A stretch of DNA of 64,000 bases from Ceratothoa steindachneri (GCA_963969495.1 OZ018335.1:90203588-90267587), one strand, 5' to 3'. Positions 20,881-30,707 are shown, counted from the first letter of the stretch. Program-made: numbers and translations. The notes: generated from the sequence alone by a model not told the origin.

Positions 20881-21470
20881 TCATTTAATTTTTATTAATT
20901 GAGTTGGCACTTTCTTCATCTGTAATTGTAGTGTTTTTGGTGGCTGTCTCCTCTATAACCTTCTTCTCCAGAGTTTTATCCACACTTATGTTAAGTATTT
21001 TCGAGGATGGAAGGTTTTTAGGAAACCGCATCCTCTTTATACCGTTCTTATGCATGTCGTTTAGCATTGTTTTGTGGTTCCGGGTTTGCCGATGCTCATA
21101 ACATTTGCCTATAGGATGCACATCAATAGCTCCATTGATACATCTTTAGACACCATTAGATGCTTTTTTTTCCTCGCTCATTTTGTTAACGATGGCTCTC
21201 GTTACTCCAACGTAGATAGTGTTTCACTTCATTCCTCTAAGTTCTTTTTCTTCTTTTTACCTTTCTTTCAATAATCGTTTAGGGTGCACCACTACACCAT
21301 TGGCACTGCGACATTTTTTTCTTGGTCTCAGTGCACTCTTTCCAGTTGTGTCCACTCTTTCTGCAGTCAGGGCACATTTGTTCTTTCTTTTGTCATTGCT
21401 TTGTTGTGTGCTCCTCCATTTGATGACAGTTTAACCATATGTGAATAGTAATGGGCTTATCCAGTTTCAT
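20880..21470 (-). pseudogene. LINE ORF1 (gag) zinc-knuckle fragment
   Basis: Reading leftward from about 21465: LNCHQMEEHTTKQ, then after a stop CPDCRKSGHNWKEC, which is a perfect C-x2-C-x4-H-x4-C zinc knuckle. A third degenerate knuckle follows (CQWCSGA). A Lys-rich tail runs to about 20890. The spacing matches the gag ORF of the LINE at 26619, so the two may be the same family. The protein would bind element RNA. No EN or RT follows, so this is a fragment. Confidence 0.7.
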
Positions 21471-22111
21471 GTGTTCGGGGGAGGGGGGGATATTCATGTT
21501 AAATAATTAGAGACCGTTTTGCGAAATTTTATTAGTCATTAGAGTAGTTATGTTCTTTTATTATTTGAAAAGTGTGTAAGATTATTCGGAAAGTATTAGA
21601 AAATATATAGATAGTTCCCCATTTAGGGTTACTATCCTGTCCACTGAAATTACGAGGAATCCCCAATCAATCCGGTGAACGCATATATTTTTTCAAACTT
21701 AAAGTAGTCTTCTAGACGCTGCTAAATATGCATAATTTATCTTAGCGATAACTTTACGCAGCGCATGCGTGGAAGGCAAGTCAAACTGAGTCCTTCAAAA
21801 TGAATTTTGTTAATGAAAGAAAGAGGGAGAAACGAGATGAGTAGTAGGGAGGGGGTGGGGTGCAAGAAATATTGAAAGGAGAAGTGAAGTAAGAGTGTTG
21901 CATTGTGCTCGATGAGTGGGCATTCTCCATTCAGGTTCATGATTTGTAATACTTCTCGATTAGTTTCGTCCCACTTCGGGTTCTTTTTACTTATTTGCGC
22001 TGGAGTTCTAGTCGTTGTTCTTGTATCTTTAAGGTCTCACTTGAGATCTTCATGTTTAATGTTGTTATTTCGTGTGATGTTATTCATTTGAATTTTGTGC
22101 TATTGAATGTC
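21471..22111. other. AT-rich stretch without recognised gene
   Basis: It contains a GGGGGAGGGGGGGA tract near 21478 and short open frames on both strands that match nothing I know. Confidence 0.3.
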
Positions 22112-22372
22112 CTAGGAATCGCCTAGGATCACTTGTATCTGTGCTCTGGCTCTGATTTTACTGAGTTTGGCATATACGTCTGCACCTTCCCCATCTACCT
22201 CTAGGTCAACGCCTGTCAGAGTATTCAAAAAGAAATTTTCGCCGAGTTTGTTCCAGATATCCTGACTCCTTGTTTGTAGGAAGGTGTTGACGGGTTCTAG
22301 CCCAGTTTTCCCATGCAGGCTTTTAGAGGTCTGGAACTCTTGAAATTTGGGTGAGGAATGAACCGGAGTCAT
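22112..22372 (-). CDS. Unidentified open stretch, 86 codons
   Basis: It starts MTPVHSSPKFQEF and includes DIWNKLGENFFLNTLTGVDL. Composition is more coding-like than its surroundings, and the GVDLEVDGEGADV segment has no low-complexity bias. I recognise no domain. It lies on the same strand as the LINE gag fragment to its left and could be an upstream part of it. It is equally possible that it is not a gene. Confidence 0.2.
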   Translation of the reverse strand: MTPVHSSPKFQEFQTSKSLHGKTGLEPVNTFLQTRSQDIWNKLGENFFLNTLTGVDLEVDGEGADVYAKLSKIRARAQIQVILGDS

Positions 22373-22633
22373 CTGTTCCGCATAATTTTCATTCTGGTCA
22401 TATTACTTTTTGATGTTGTGTTGAGCAGTATTTCAGAATATAGCAGTTTTGATCTATTGACTAATCCTATGTATAATATTTTTGGAAAGTAATAGTGCTT
22501 AGTATATCGTTTAATATTTTTTTTTGATAGTTCAATAGAAATATTAAACTCATAATCCTACGTATGAAATTTAAATAATTTGGGTGGGTTACTAACTAAT
22601 TTAAATTTAAAAAAACAACCTGTCTCTCTAAAG

Positions 22634-22735
22634 CCAATGACGAAAAATAATCCAATTCATTTTTCTAAATCTATTTATTCAAAACAACTTTTCTAGCTTG
22701 TGCGCTCATCTTATGGTTCCTAGGAATATATATAT
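22634..22735 (-). repeat. Inverted terminal repeat of small PLE copy, left
   Basis: CCAATGACGAAAAATAATCC to TTCCTAGGAATATA is the imperfect reverse complement of 23342-23435, over about 100 bp. It contains a degenerate hammerhead-like motif on the minus strand (22690-22715) with GAGC/GCU(A) stem bases. Confidence 0.85.
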
Positions 22736-22750
22736 ATAACACCTGATTGT

Positions 22751-23077
22751 TTGCTCAGTGGTGTTGTCTACAAATTTATTTGTCCAGGTTGTTCCTCGGC
22801 TTCTTATATCGGCATCACTGTGCGATCATTGGGGGCTCGTTATTCTTCGCATATGAGAATTAGCCATCGAACAGGGTATGTTCTTTCGACAAAAGAACAT
22901 TCACCAGTAAGAGACCAAATAATAAATTCTAAAACCTCAATAACAATAAATAACTTTAAAATCATACCCAGCAATAAATGTCCGACCACATGCAGGATCG
23001 AAGAATCAATATATATTAAATCTTTAAAACCTACTCTTAATTCAGATAATTCGTCAGTTCCTCTTCATGTTCTGTAA
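22751..23077 (+). pseudogene. Penelope-like element GIY-YIG endonuclease domain
   Basis: The open stretch of 108 codons has GVVYKFICPGC (about residues 4-14) and ASYIGITVRSLGARYSSH, where YIG and the downstream Arg fit the GIY-YIG nuclease core of Penelope-like elements; a conserved Glu lies in CRIEESIYI. The nuclease nicks target DNA for reverse transcription. The RT part that should precede it is absent; the ORF begins just inside the left inverted repeat. It ends PLHVL and is followed by noncoding DNA, then the right inverted repeat. The domain itself is uninterrupted. Confidence 0.85.
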
Positions 23078-23341
23078 AAACCACAACCTGCCAAACCATA
23101 CTCAATAATATTGTTCAAATATTCGTCAGTTGAAATATTTCACCGCTTAATGTAAAGGTGTGTTCTTCACTATTAGTTACCAAAAACCTTTTGTATATCA
23201 TAACTTTGCAGTATTATTTATTTAAATTGCATAGAGTTAATTAAACATTCACCCTCAATTCCACAGTTATCACAATCAATTCATGTAAGTAATCTAAAGC
23301 TATATTTCTCATTATTGTTAAATTGCTAATGAATTGTCATA

Positions 23342-23435
23342 TATTCCTAGGAACTAGAAGATGAATGCACAAACTCGAAACGTTGTTTTGAATAAATAGA
23401 TTTAGAAAAATAATTGGATTATTTTTCGTCATTGG
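23342..23435 (+). repeat. Inverted terminal repeat of small PLE copy, right
   Basis: Partner of 22634-22735. It has CTAGAAGA (23354-23361) and CGAAAC (23376-23381), a diverged hammerhead-like core matching the PLE motif seen again at 30463. Confidence 0.85.
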
Positions 23436-23484
23436 GTTTATATTGAAAATTGAGTTGCACCTCGCCGGAAAATCGCCCCATCGC

Positions 23485-23598
<114 letters not shown>

Positions 23599-23599
23599 A

Positions 23600-23820
23600 G
23601 GCAATGGCTTCGCTACTAAGATTAAAATTTAGTGTTATAGAAGATATAAAAAAATAAATTTTCTGAACTTCACTATTTTGTTTTTTGATATAAGAAAAGA
23701 ATTATTAGAAATAACATTGATAAAAAAACATGAAAAAGTCATAACCAAACTAAGAGGAAATAATTATTCAAATACTCATAAAAATCCCCTTCTTAAATTA
23801 TAGAGTTAGTGATAACGATG

Positions 23821-23830
<10 letters not shown>
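23600..23830. repeat. Dispersed AT-rich repeat (copy 2)
   Basis: It starts AGGCAATGGCTTCGCTACTA and includes TTCTGAACTTCACTATTTTG, AAAGAATTATTAGAAATAAC and CTTAAATTATAGAGTTAG. All four also occur in reverse order and strand at 56200-56630. It lies between two TA tracts. Confidence 0.8.

Positions 23831-23893
<63 letters not shown>
23821..23893. repeat. (TA)n microsatellite
   Basis: About 70 bp of TA with a TACATA break near 23835. Confidence 0.98.
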
Positions 23894-23896
<3 letters not shown>

Positions 23897-24066
23897 TCGT
23901 ATATATAGGCAGACTTTGTAAAAGACCATAGTATATTTCGCCTTTATTAATTTTCCTTGGAAACTTTCCATTTTTCTTATTATCTTTTTTAGTTCATCTT
24001 GCAGTTGGTAAACAACTTCTCATCCGTTCATCTCTTTTTTAATTGTAGGTCTGCTATTCATTTACA

Positions 24067-24068
<2 letters not shown>

Positions 24069-24131
<63 letters not shown>
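24069..24131. repeat. (TA)n microsatellite
   Basis: About 31 TA units. Confidence 0.99.
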
Positions 24132-24134
<3 letters not shown>

Positions 24135-24159
24135 AAGGGAAAGAGAAGCCAAAGAAGAA

Positions 24160-24660
24160 TATCACCTTAATTTGTTCCATGAATTCCTTCCCTCTCTCAG
24201 TCCTTTAAATATAACTCCACGTGGAGTAACCTCTGAACCCCACTCCCTTCCAAAAAAAAAAAGAAGAAAGAATTTGAATACCCATCAGCTGCCTCACAGG
24301 CGCAATTAATTAAGTTGGGCGTGATAAAAGATTTTTTTCCACTGAGAAAACGCTAATCTCCGTAGTCTGGAGGCTGCTAGCCGAAAGTTTTCCGCCCACA
24401 TCGTAAAAGCCATTAAGACTTGGGTCAGGCGTCAAACGCTAATCTCTCTGGTCGCCGGAAGTGTTCAGCCAGGCGTCTGAGTCTGCCAACAAGTAGAAAC
24501 CAATAAAATGGCCGCCATATAAATACCCTGGGTTTTCGAATATCTGCAGATTGAGTTTGAAAATCCGTCGACTTCGGTTCAGATCATGTGGTGGTTTCCC
24601 TAAGTCCCTGGTATTTGCTTATACCATCGAGGTTGGATCTCACCAAGCAGACCAATCTCT
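24160..24660 (+). promoter_or_regulatory. LTR-like or promoter-like region
   Basis: GC content rises, and a TATA-box-like CATATAAATACCC lies near 24515, followed about 30 bp on by CTGCAGATTGAG. Two GTC-rich segments (AACGCTAATCTC at about 24346 and 24436) form a loose direct repeat upstream of the TATA. The Gypsy integrase fragment downstream suggests a 5' LTR, but no matching 3' copy is in the window. Confidence 0.35.
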
Positions 24661-24663
24661 TTT

Positions 24664-25025
24664 GTGAAGCTTTATTCTGTTCAGAGCAAGCCTCGAATCG
24701 TTTTCGTCACCGAAGGATTGGCTGGGATTCCTCTCGTCTCACCTGAAACCCACGGTTGGGCTGACGTCGTAGCAGCCCTTATTAAATTCTGCGCCATATT
24801 AGTCGGCCAGAGCCCGCAGCTCTCCCTTATTCCCCTTGCTCAACCCACCATCACGAGGGTCCAAACCATAAGGAACTAGGCACCCCCGTGACTTTAGAAC
24901 CCCCTTTTCCCCCGAGTACGAGACTTTGAACAACGAGTCTTTTGTAAAGGCGAATCCGTTCGTGGTCACAAAGAGGTTTCCTACCCCGTTGAGGGTGAAC
25001 TGTTGTCCCGTTCCACATCCGTTCC
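24664..25025 (+). other. GC-richer stretch between LTR-like region and integrase
   Basis: Open text (24664-24879, VFVTEGLAGIPLVSPETH) has no domain I know. Composition fits retroelement internal sequence more than the surrounding AT-rich DNA. Confidence 0.25.
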
Positions 25026-25400
25026 TAACCACCCTCCTACGCGTTTGCTATGTATCCCTCGCTCCTATGTTCCACAAGTGCTCAAAATTGCCCATGATGG
25101 TTGTTAGCTGTCCACTTTAGCCATAATAAGACGGCCCAACGAATCTTTCGTCATTTTTGGGGGGGGGGAGGGGCTGGCGCTGCCAAAGAAATCGCTGACT
25201 TCTGTAAGTCTTGTGACATTTGTTAAAAGACTTCGGCGAAAGGCCGAATTCCTCCAGACCCCCTACAGAAGACCCCAATTGTGTAAGAACCTTTTTTAGA
25301 GTGGCTATTGACCTAGCTGGCCCAATACACTTCCCCCCCGTCGAGTAAATAAAGACTAGGGATACCCTTTTTAGTTCGAGGTCAACGGCCACCCACGAGG
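25026..25400 (+). pseudogene. Ty3/Gypsy integrase fragment
   Basis: In the + strand, YVPQVLKIAHDG (about 25065-25100) resembles the segment before the integrase zinc finger. EIADFCKSCDIC (about 25190) supplies the C-x2-C of the H2C2 finger, with a stop just after. RVAIDLAGPIH-like text (about 25300-25330) marks the start of the catalytic core and its first Asp. Frames shift between these pieces and the rest of the core is absent. The finger would help bind LTR ends. It looks like a third Gypsy lineage in the window. Confidence 0.6.
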
Positions 25401-25522
25401 ATGAATGGGATATAGACCTTTCCGGAAAGGTATAAGAGATCAGTCATTAACGCCTTAGTCAACAGGGCTATCTCCCATTCATCCTCGTGGGCGGCTGTTG
25501 ACCTCGAACTAAAGAGGGTATC
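25361..25522. repeat. Imperfect palindrome with 55-bp arms
   Basis: GATACCCTTTTTAGTTCGAG to GAATGGGATA (25361-25415) is mirrored by CTATCTCCCATTCATCCTCG to AAAGAGGGTATC (25466-25522). A perfect 14-bp palindrome, CCTTTCCGGAAAGG, lies at 25417-25430 in the spacer. It falls at the junction of the Gypsy fragment and the PLE. Confidence 0.85.
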
Positions 25523-25573
25523 CTGAGTCCTCATCAACAATGGCTATCCACAACGATCCATCGACTTATAAAA

Positions 25574-26161
25574 GAAAAAATGGATTTTGCCACCAGTACT
25601 AACGTCCAGTCTACCCCAAAGAAAAGCAATATCGACCTTTATTACATGGGTCACATGAACAATGGCTACCGTGAAGACGAAAAGGCTCTAAAAACCATCC
25701 TACATCGGAACGTGACACCAATCGACACGAATACAAATATTAACCTAATTATATTCTACAAAACCCCCAATACGAGCAGCTGCATAATGAAGAATAGCTG
25801 CCTTCCGCCTATAGGTGAGCTCCAGGAGACCAACGTCGTGTATGAATTTGTGTGCTAAGTCGGTGACTGCGAACACCGCAACTCCAAGTATATTGGCGTA
25901 ACATCCACAACCCTCGCAAGGCGGTTGACAGCTCACCTTCAAGACGGAGCGATTAAAAGGCACGTTAACTCCCATGTAACTGTCTTGAAACGCGAGGAGC
26001 TAACTAAGAACACCTCGATCATCATTAGGTTTAAAGATCAACGAAGGTTAAGAATGGCCGAAGCCGTAATTATACAAGCAAGGAAACCGGCAAACAACGT
26101 GCAGCTCCAGCCAGAGACCGTACTCCCAACATCCCGACGTCCCCTACTTGAGCGCCATTAG
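25574..26161 (+). pseudogene. Penelope-like element C-terminus with GIY-YIG domain
   Basis: From ATG at 25580 the text runs MDFATSTNVQ ... NVVYEFVC and meets TAA after Cys (25856). It resumes in the same frame with VGDCEHRNSKYIGVTSTT, LARRLTAHLQDGAIKRH, an R-x-x-x-I-x-E-like RMAEAVIIQARKP helix and LLERH. This is the linker and GIY-YIG endonuclease end of a PLE protein, with the extra CCHH-type Cys and His found in PLEs. The stop replaces one position of the usual C-x-x-x-x-C linker. The RT domain is not present upstream, where the palindrome and Gypsy fragment lie. The 3' tail is split by a LINE. Confidence 0.85.
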
Positions 26162-26598
26162 AAGAAGCACGCACCGACACTTAATTCCGTTTGTAGCACA
26201 TAATTGCCCCGTTTCCCGTCTTCCATTTATCCTTGCCTCCCTTTACCTAAAATCTAGATATAAAATATCACCCCTCCCGTTATATACGGTTTGGTTTTGT
26301 AACACATAATTTTCCCTTCTAAAAATATTTTCATGTGCTGTTCTCGGACTTTTCTTTGCCATTACCTCCTTTACCTAAAATCTAGATATAAAAATCTCAC
26401 CCTCCCTGTTATATACGTTTTAGTAACATATAATTTTCCCTAATATTTTCCTGTGCCATGATTAGCCATCTTTTGTACGCTTATCGATAGAGAAAAAAAA
26501 TTCGTCTGAAGGATTTAAAATTTTCCTGTGCCATAATTGACCAGTTTTTGTACGCTTCTCGATAGAGAAAAATAAATATATATACTGTACTATATCGT
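26162..26598 (+). other. PLE 3' untranslated region with a ~120-bp direct repeat
   Basis: Segments such as TACCTAAAATCTAGATATAAA (about 26245 and 26371) and TTGTACGCTTATCGATAGAG/TTGTACGCTTCTCGATAGAG (about 26474 and 26546) each occur twice. The tail is cut by the LINE at 26618 and resumes at 30453. Confidence 0.6.
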
Positions 26599-26618
26599 CA
26601 AAATTATAAGAGTTACTA
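26599..26618. repeat. Target-site duplication, left copy
   Basis: CAAAATTATAAGAGTTACTA, identical to 30433-30452, brackets the LINE insertion. Confidence 0.85.
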
Positions 26619-26664
26619 GCACAGTAAGGAGGAAATAAAAGATGAGATCAATAGAAATCAGTAG

Positions 26665-27495
26665 TGGGCTAACGTGGTGGAAATAGTAAAGTTCCGAAAT
26701 AAGCGGGACAACACTGAATACCAACACGTCTTTAAAATAATATTCAGTGACACACAGATGGCCCAGAAGGCCAAAGAAAGGGGGTTACTACTCTTTAACG
26801 CTAGAATCTGTGCAGACAGAATTGAAAGAGAAGAGTTTACCCCCATTCAGATGTGCTTCTCGTGTTACAAGATGGAGCAACACACAACGAAAGATTGTAA
26901 AAAACAAACTATCATGTACTCCAGGTGCAGCGGAAAAGGCCACGGATGGCGAGAATGCAAGTTGCCGGTGGAAAGATGCCCAAACTGTGGACTAAACCAC
27001 GGGGTGATGGCCATGTCTTGTCCTCAAAAAAGGATACTATCAAGAAAAAGAGAACGGAAGAAACAATGAGAAACACTACCTCGTATGCTCAGGCAACACC
27101 AGCAGCCCCAACAGAAATTGCAGAAAAACAGCAGTCAAAAACTTATCTCAAGCTAGAGAATGAGAATTTGACGAAAATACTTACGTGCATATTATTTGCG
27201 CACGTAAATAATCTCACAAATCCAGGAACGTTCGCGAAGACACTGAATCTCATGCTGAAGAAAAACGGCATGTCTAAGATGTGGTTTCCGGACGATACAC
27301 CATGGAGTGACGTGCTGCAGCTTCAGTTTTTTGGCAAGGGAGCATCAGAGGCACCGGCGACTCCATTTCCCCAGGAGGAAAGAACATCAGGGACCGCAAA
27401 GGAAGCGAAACCCACGACTGAGAAAGCCAACTCTACTAGAACAGATCCTAGACTGGAGGCACAAAAACGTCGTGAGAAGAAAGGAAGATGAGCAG
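26665..27495 (+). pseudogene. LINE ORF1 (gag-like) with three zinc knuckles
   Basis: The open text from 26674 (no ATG; a stop lies at 26662) has CFSCYKMEQHTTKDC, CSRCSGKGHGWREC and CPNCGLNHGVMAMSC, three CCHC knuckles of the C-x2-C-x4-H-x4-C type with the last wider. They lie at about residues 60-118. The frame shifts near 27030-27060, and the C-terminal half (to 27491) continues as TSYAQATPAAP and an acidic and basic tail. It would bind element RNA. Residues before the knuckles are fewer than in related ORF1 proteins, so the start is missing. Confidence 0.8.
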
Positions 27496-27527
27496 CAAGA
27501 AAAATAAAGGAAGCAGAAGGCAACCTA

Positions 27528-27890
27528 GTGAACCAATCGTCCTCGGAATCTGAAGCTGAGGAGGTCGAAAACAGGACGATTAAGAACCCCGTAAGCTCGA
27601 GAAGTAGGTCGAAGACCTTGAAACGCACTTACAAGTACAATGGAGAGGAGATAGACCTCAAAATTATAACGAGTGAACAAACTCCATACCCAAAGAATCT
27701 CTCCCCCAAAGAGATATTTCAGGGTATACAACAAAGAATAATTAAGTGGACCTACTCAGCAACAGAAAAAGAAACACATTAAGCAAGCAAGGCTGGAAGG
27801 CACAGTGAAATTACACAAAGACTCCTGCATCACCGTAAGTGATGCAGACTTCAAGAAAATAAGAAAGGGCAAAGAACACTACACATAAGA
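27528..27890 (+). pseudogene. LINE inter-ORF segment
   Basis: A polar open stretch (27528-27782: SSSESEAEEVENRTI ... TYKYNGEEIDL) is followed by KQARLEGTVKLHKDSCITV in a shifted frame (about 27780-27885). It has no catalytic motif and is probably the end of ORF1. It lies between the knuckle ORF and the endonuclease with no gap. Confidence 0.45.
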
Positions 27891-27943
27891 CACAACAAAA
27901 ACAAAAACACAAGAACAAGAAAACATGCAAAACATAACAACGC

Positions 27944-28903
27944 TCGAAAAATACTCACACTGAATGTGAATGGTTGGAAGGGAAAGTCCATTCTGTACGG
28001 CAACATCTTCCGTAAGGAGGACCCGGACATCATTCTCATATCAGAACACGGAATCAACACAAACACTGACACTATAAAAATACATAACTATACAGTTTAC
28101 AAAAAAATCACACAGAAGAAAGGTACGATGGCACAGCCATCGCTATCAGGAAAAACATTAAATACAAAACGCTACCGGACTTAGACGAATCATTCGTGGC
28201 TGTCGAAATCCCGACCCTGGTTGGAGGTCTAACTGTGGCGGCAGCCTACCAGCCGCCCAGGCGACAATACCTACCGATCAACAACTTCTACACACTCTTC
28301 GGGCACAAAAGGCTAGCGTTGCTAGGCGGAGATCTAAACGCATGTTGCCGTGCATCTGGCTTCAGGCGCGTCGATCCAAGGGGACGAAACCTGGAGCTAC
28401 TATTTGAGAGAAATAAGCTCCGGAGAGTTGGACCAGACTTCCCAACCTACCTGACACGATGCTCGGCGACAAAACTGGACATTGTGTTCGCAAGTCCAGA
28501 ATTCCCCTTCAACATAGCCAACCCCCCAGACCCAGTGGTCCCGAGCAATCATATCCCAATTATCACCACAATTTCGCTTGCGCCAATACTCAAGCCCGTC
28601 ACACTTAGGAAAAGTTACTTGAAAGCTAACTGGGAGCAGTATAGAGAAATGCTCAACACCTACCAACCAGCTGACCTGGATAATGCTAATCTTGAGGAAA
28701 TTGATGAGGAGATTGACAAGATCACTAATCTCCTCATTCGAGCTGACGAAGGATGCGTCCCCAGAATCACGTACAAAATGCTCCCGCAACCTAGGTGGAC
28801 GGACGAAATGAGGGAAATCGCCAGGGAACCTAGGGGAATTTACAAGCAAGTCGGTAGTACAGGCCCGAAACGGGAAAGGGCAGCCCGAATGAGACAGCTA
28901 TGA
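27944..28903 (+). pseudogene. LINE APE-type endonuclease
   Basis: ILTLNVNGWKGK (about 27950-27985) gives the first Asn motif, and DIILISEHGIN (about 28030) the catalytic Glu. A frameshift near 28120 is followed by TDGTAIAIRKN-like text. The frame at 28196-28903 has LALLGGDLNACC (Asp and Asn, about 28310), FPTYLTRCSATKLDIVFAS, and VPSNHIPIITTI (Asp-to-Asn at the S-D-H position). This enzyme nicks DNA for target-primed reverse transcription. The S-D-H Asp reads Asn here, and the ORF is broken. The rest of this segment is the linker to RT. Confidence 0.8.
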
Positions 28904-30091
28904 GAGGAGCTGAAAAACATAATCCTCGAGAAACAGAAGATTATAGCCGGCAGGCTACAAAATCAACTAGACGAGTTGGGAGCGCATGACCCACAACAAC
29001 ATGGGTTCAGACCAAAAAAGAATACGGAAACGGGCCTGGCGCCCCTAACTGAAAAGATCGCATACTGCCGAGCGAAGGGTCAATAAGTTGACATCGTGAT
29101 GAGGGACGTGCAGAAGGCCTTTGACAAGGTTAGGCTGAGTGGACTACAATACAAGATCCTAGGTCTCCAGCTAAACCCAGTCCTGGAAAGGATCCTTTGT
29201 GACTTCATCATTAACAGAAGGGCGCGTATCATGATCGAAGAGCACAAAGGACCAGAATTCAAGCTCAAAGCGGGCGTTCCTCAGGAAAGCTGCCTGAGTC
29301 CTTTGCTTTAGCTGGTCTTCACCATCGACCTCCCTACTTCAATACAGCGGGACACGATGTATCTGCAGTACGCATATATCGTAACGCAGATCATCCCCAG
29401 TAGGGTTAGGAAACAAGAGATCAGGCAATCAACACAATTGCAGAGATCTCGAACATCAACCAATACGGGAGAAAATGGAAAATCCGGACAAATATGGAGA
29501 AATTTAAGATCCTTCCGCTGAGCCGCACGTCGACGTGGCCGATTATAATAGATGGTAGGAGATACGGCTACTCCGCCGAAGGCCCCATCCTGGGCCTAAA
29601 AATCTCCGACCACGGATACTCGAGTCACTACAAGGAAAGGCAGAATATGGCGAGGAGAGAAATCTCCAAGTTTTATAGGTTCCGAAATCTTAGCTCGGCA
29701 AATATCAGGAAAATATACCTGATGTTCATCCGGGCTAAGCTCATCTACCCTGCAGTAGTGACTCGAGTGGCCAGCAAGCAAGTCCACTATGAGGAGGCTC
29801 CAGCGAGGGCAGAACTCTGCATCCCTCTGGATAAATAAAACTAGACGAAGAAAGCATCTTCGGCAGGGAGACCTGCACCGCAGACAGTGTTTCGAGCCCA
29901 TTAATGTCGCTACGCAGAAACTGGCCAAAAAAGTCTGGTCTACAATGGCCAATGATATCATCCCAGAACTAAGAAGAACTAGTAGCAGAATCAACATCCC
30001 TGCCAGATTACGCGGAAAGGTCGCTCGAAGCCGGCGTTTCCCAAGCACTAGACACTGTTCCGAGGAAAACATAGCACCAATCTACACATAA
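28904..30091 (+). pseudogene. LINE reverse transcriptase, internally deleted
   Basis: After the linker the text jumps to QQHGFRPKKNTETGLAPLTE (about 29000). It continues through VDIVMRDVQKAFDKV (first catalytic Asp, about 29090-29130), FIINRRARIMI, and GVPQESCLSPLL. The palm box expected as YADD reads YAYI (about 29370-29381), so both catalytic Asp residues are lost. The thumb region LGLKISDHGYSSHY follows (29590-29630), then EPINV near 29900. The N-terminal RT motifs between the endonuclease and QHGFR are missing, roughly several hundred bases. There is no RNase H domain. RT would copy the element's RNA. Confidence 0.8.
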
Positions 30092-30432
30092 ACATAAAGA
30101 ACACTGAATACAAAACATAAAACTACGAGACAGACAGAAAATTAAACAGAACAAAAACTCGAAGTGATGTACTAAATTTGAGGACTAATAAAGGCTCGAA
30201 AGCTCAACATCGCGCCAATACTAGAATTTAAAACAAAGAGACAAATACAGAGAAGAACACAAAAGAAGAACGCACACAGAGACAAACAATAGACAACATC
30301 AACAAAACAAAGAGGAAAAATAAATAACTAAAGAATTAAAACGCCTGCGATCCCCCTCAAACAAGGCCAACCCTACCTCACTTTCACCAACTATCGTCTA
30401 TCACTATCTAAATCTTTCACTATTGAGTACAC

Positions 30433-30452
30433 CAAAATTATAAGAGTTACTA
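30433..30452. repeat. Target-site duplication, right copy
   Basis: CAAAATTATAAGAGTTACTA, identical to 26599-26618. Confidence 0.85.
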
Positions 30453-30621
30453 CCATATTTCCCTGAAGATGACCCACTGCGGTCGAAAGCGTCTAGGAAT
30501 AAAATATGTCCTTTGTGGCTATTTTCTCTCTCCTCGAAGATCCTGTTAAGAGACTTGTAAGGCAAATCAAGAAATTGCAAGTCAAAATCAATAACGCTAC
30601 CGCAGCTGTTGAATTTAATAA

Positions 30622-30625
<4 letters not shown>
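30453..30625 (+). other. PLE tail: hammerhead-like motif and start of a second PLE unit
   Basis: CTGAAGA (30463-30469) fits the hammerhead box CUGANGA. A GACC/GGTC stem follows, then GAAA (30485-30488). One extra U sits between box and stem, so catalytic ability is open. Thirty bases later comes MSFVAIFSLLEDPVKRLVRQ and a Lys-rich helix (about 30506-30625), which resembles the N-terminal helix of PLE proteins. The PLE may have been a tandem array. It ends at a TA tract. Confidence 0.5.

Positions 30626-30707
<82 letters not shown>
30626..30707. repeat. (TA)n microsatellite
   Basis: About 41 TA units, cutting the second PLE unit. Confidence 0.99.

Larger units (their letters stand above)
26619..30432 (+). 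mobile_element. 5'-truncated LINE nested in the PLE
   Basis: Between two identical 20-bp copies of CAAAATTATAAGAGTTACTA lies 3.8 kb with, in order, a zinc-knuckle ORF1, an APE-type endonuclease and an RT. This is the layout of an I/Jockey-type non-LTR retrotransposon. ORF1 lacks its start, so the 5' end is truncated, and the RT is internally deleted. The 3' end is A-rich without a clean poly(A). I associate the family with crustacean LINEs from memory, without a search. Confidence 0.85.

Noticed and set aside
25117..25392. Minus-strand gene across the Gypsy integrase fragment
   Set aside because: The plus strand carries the recognisable C-x2-C and core motifs; the minus frame is a shadow.
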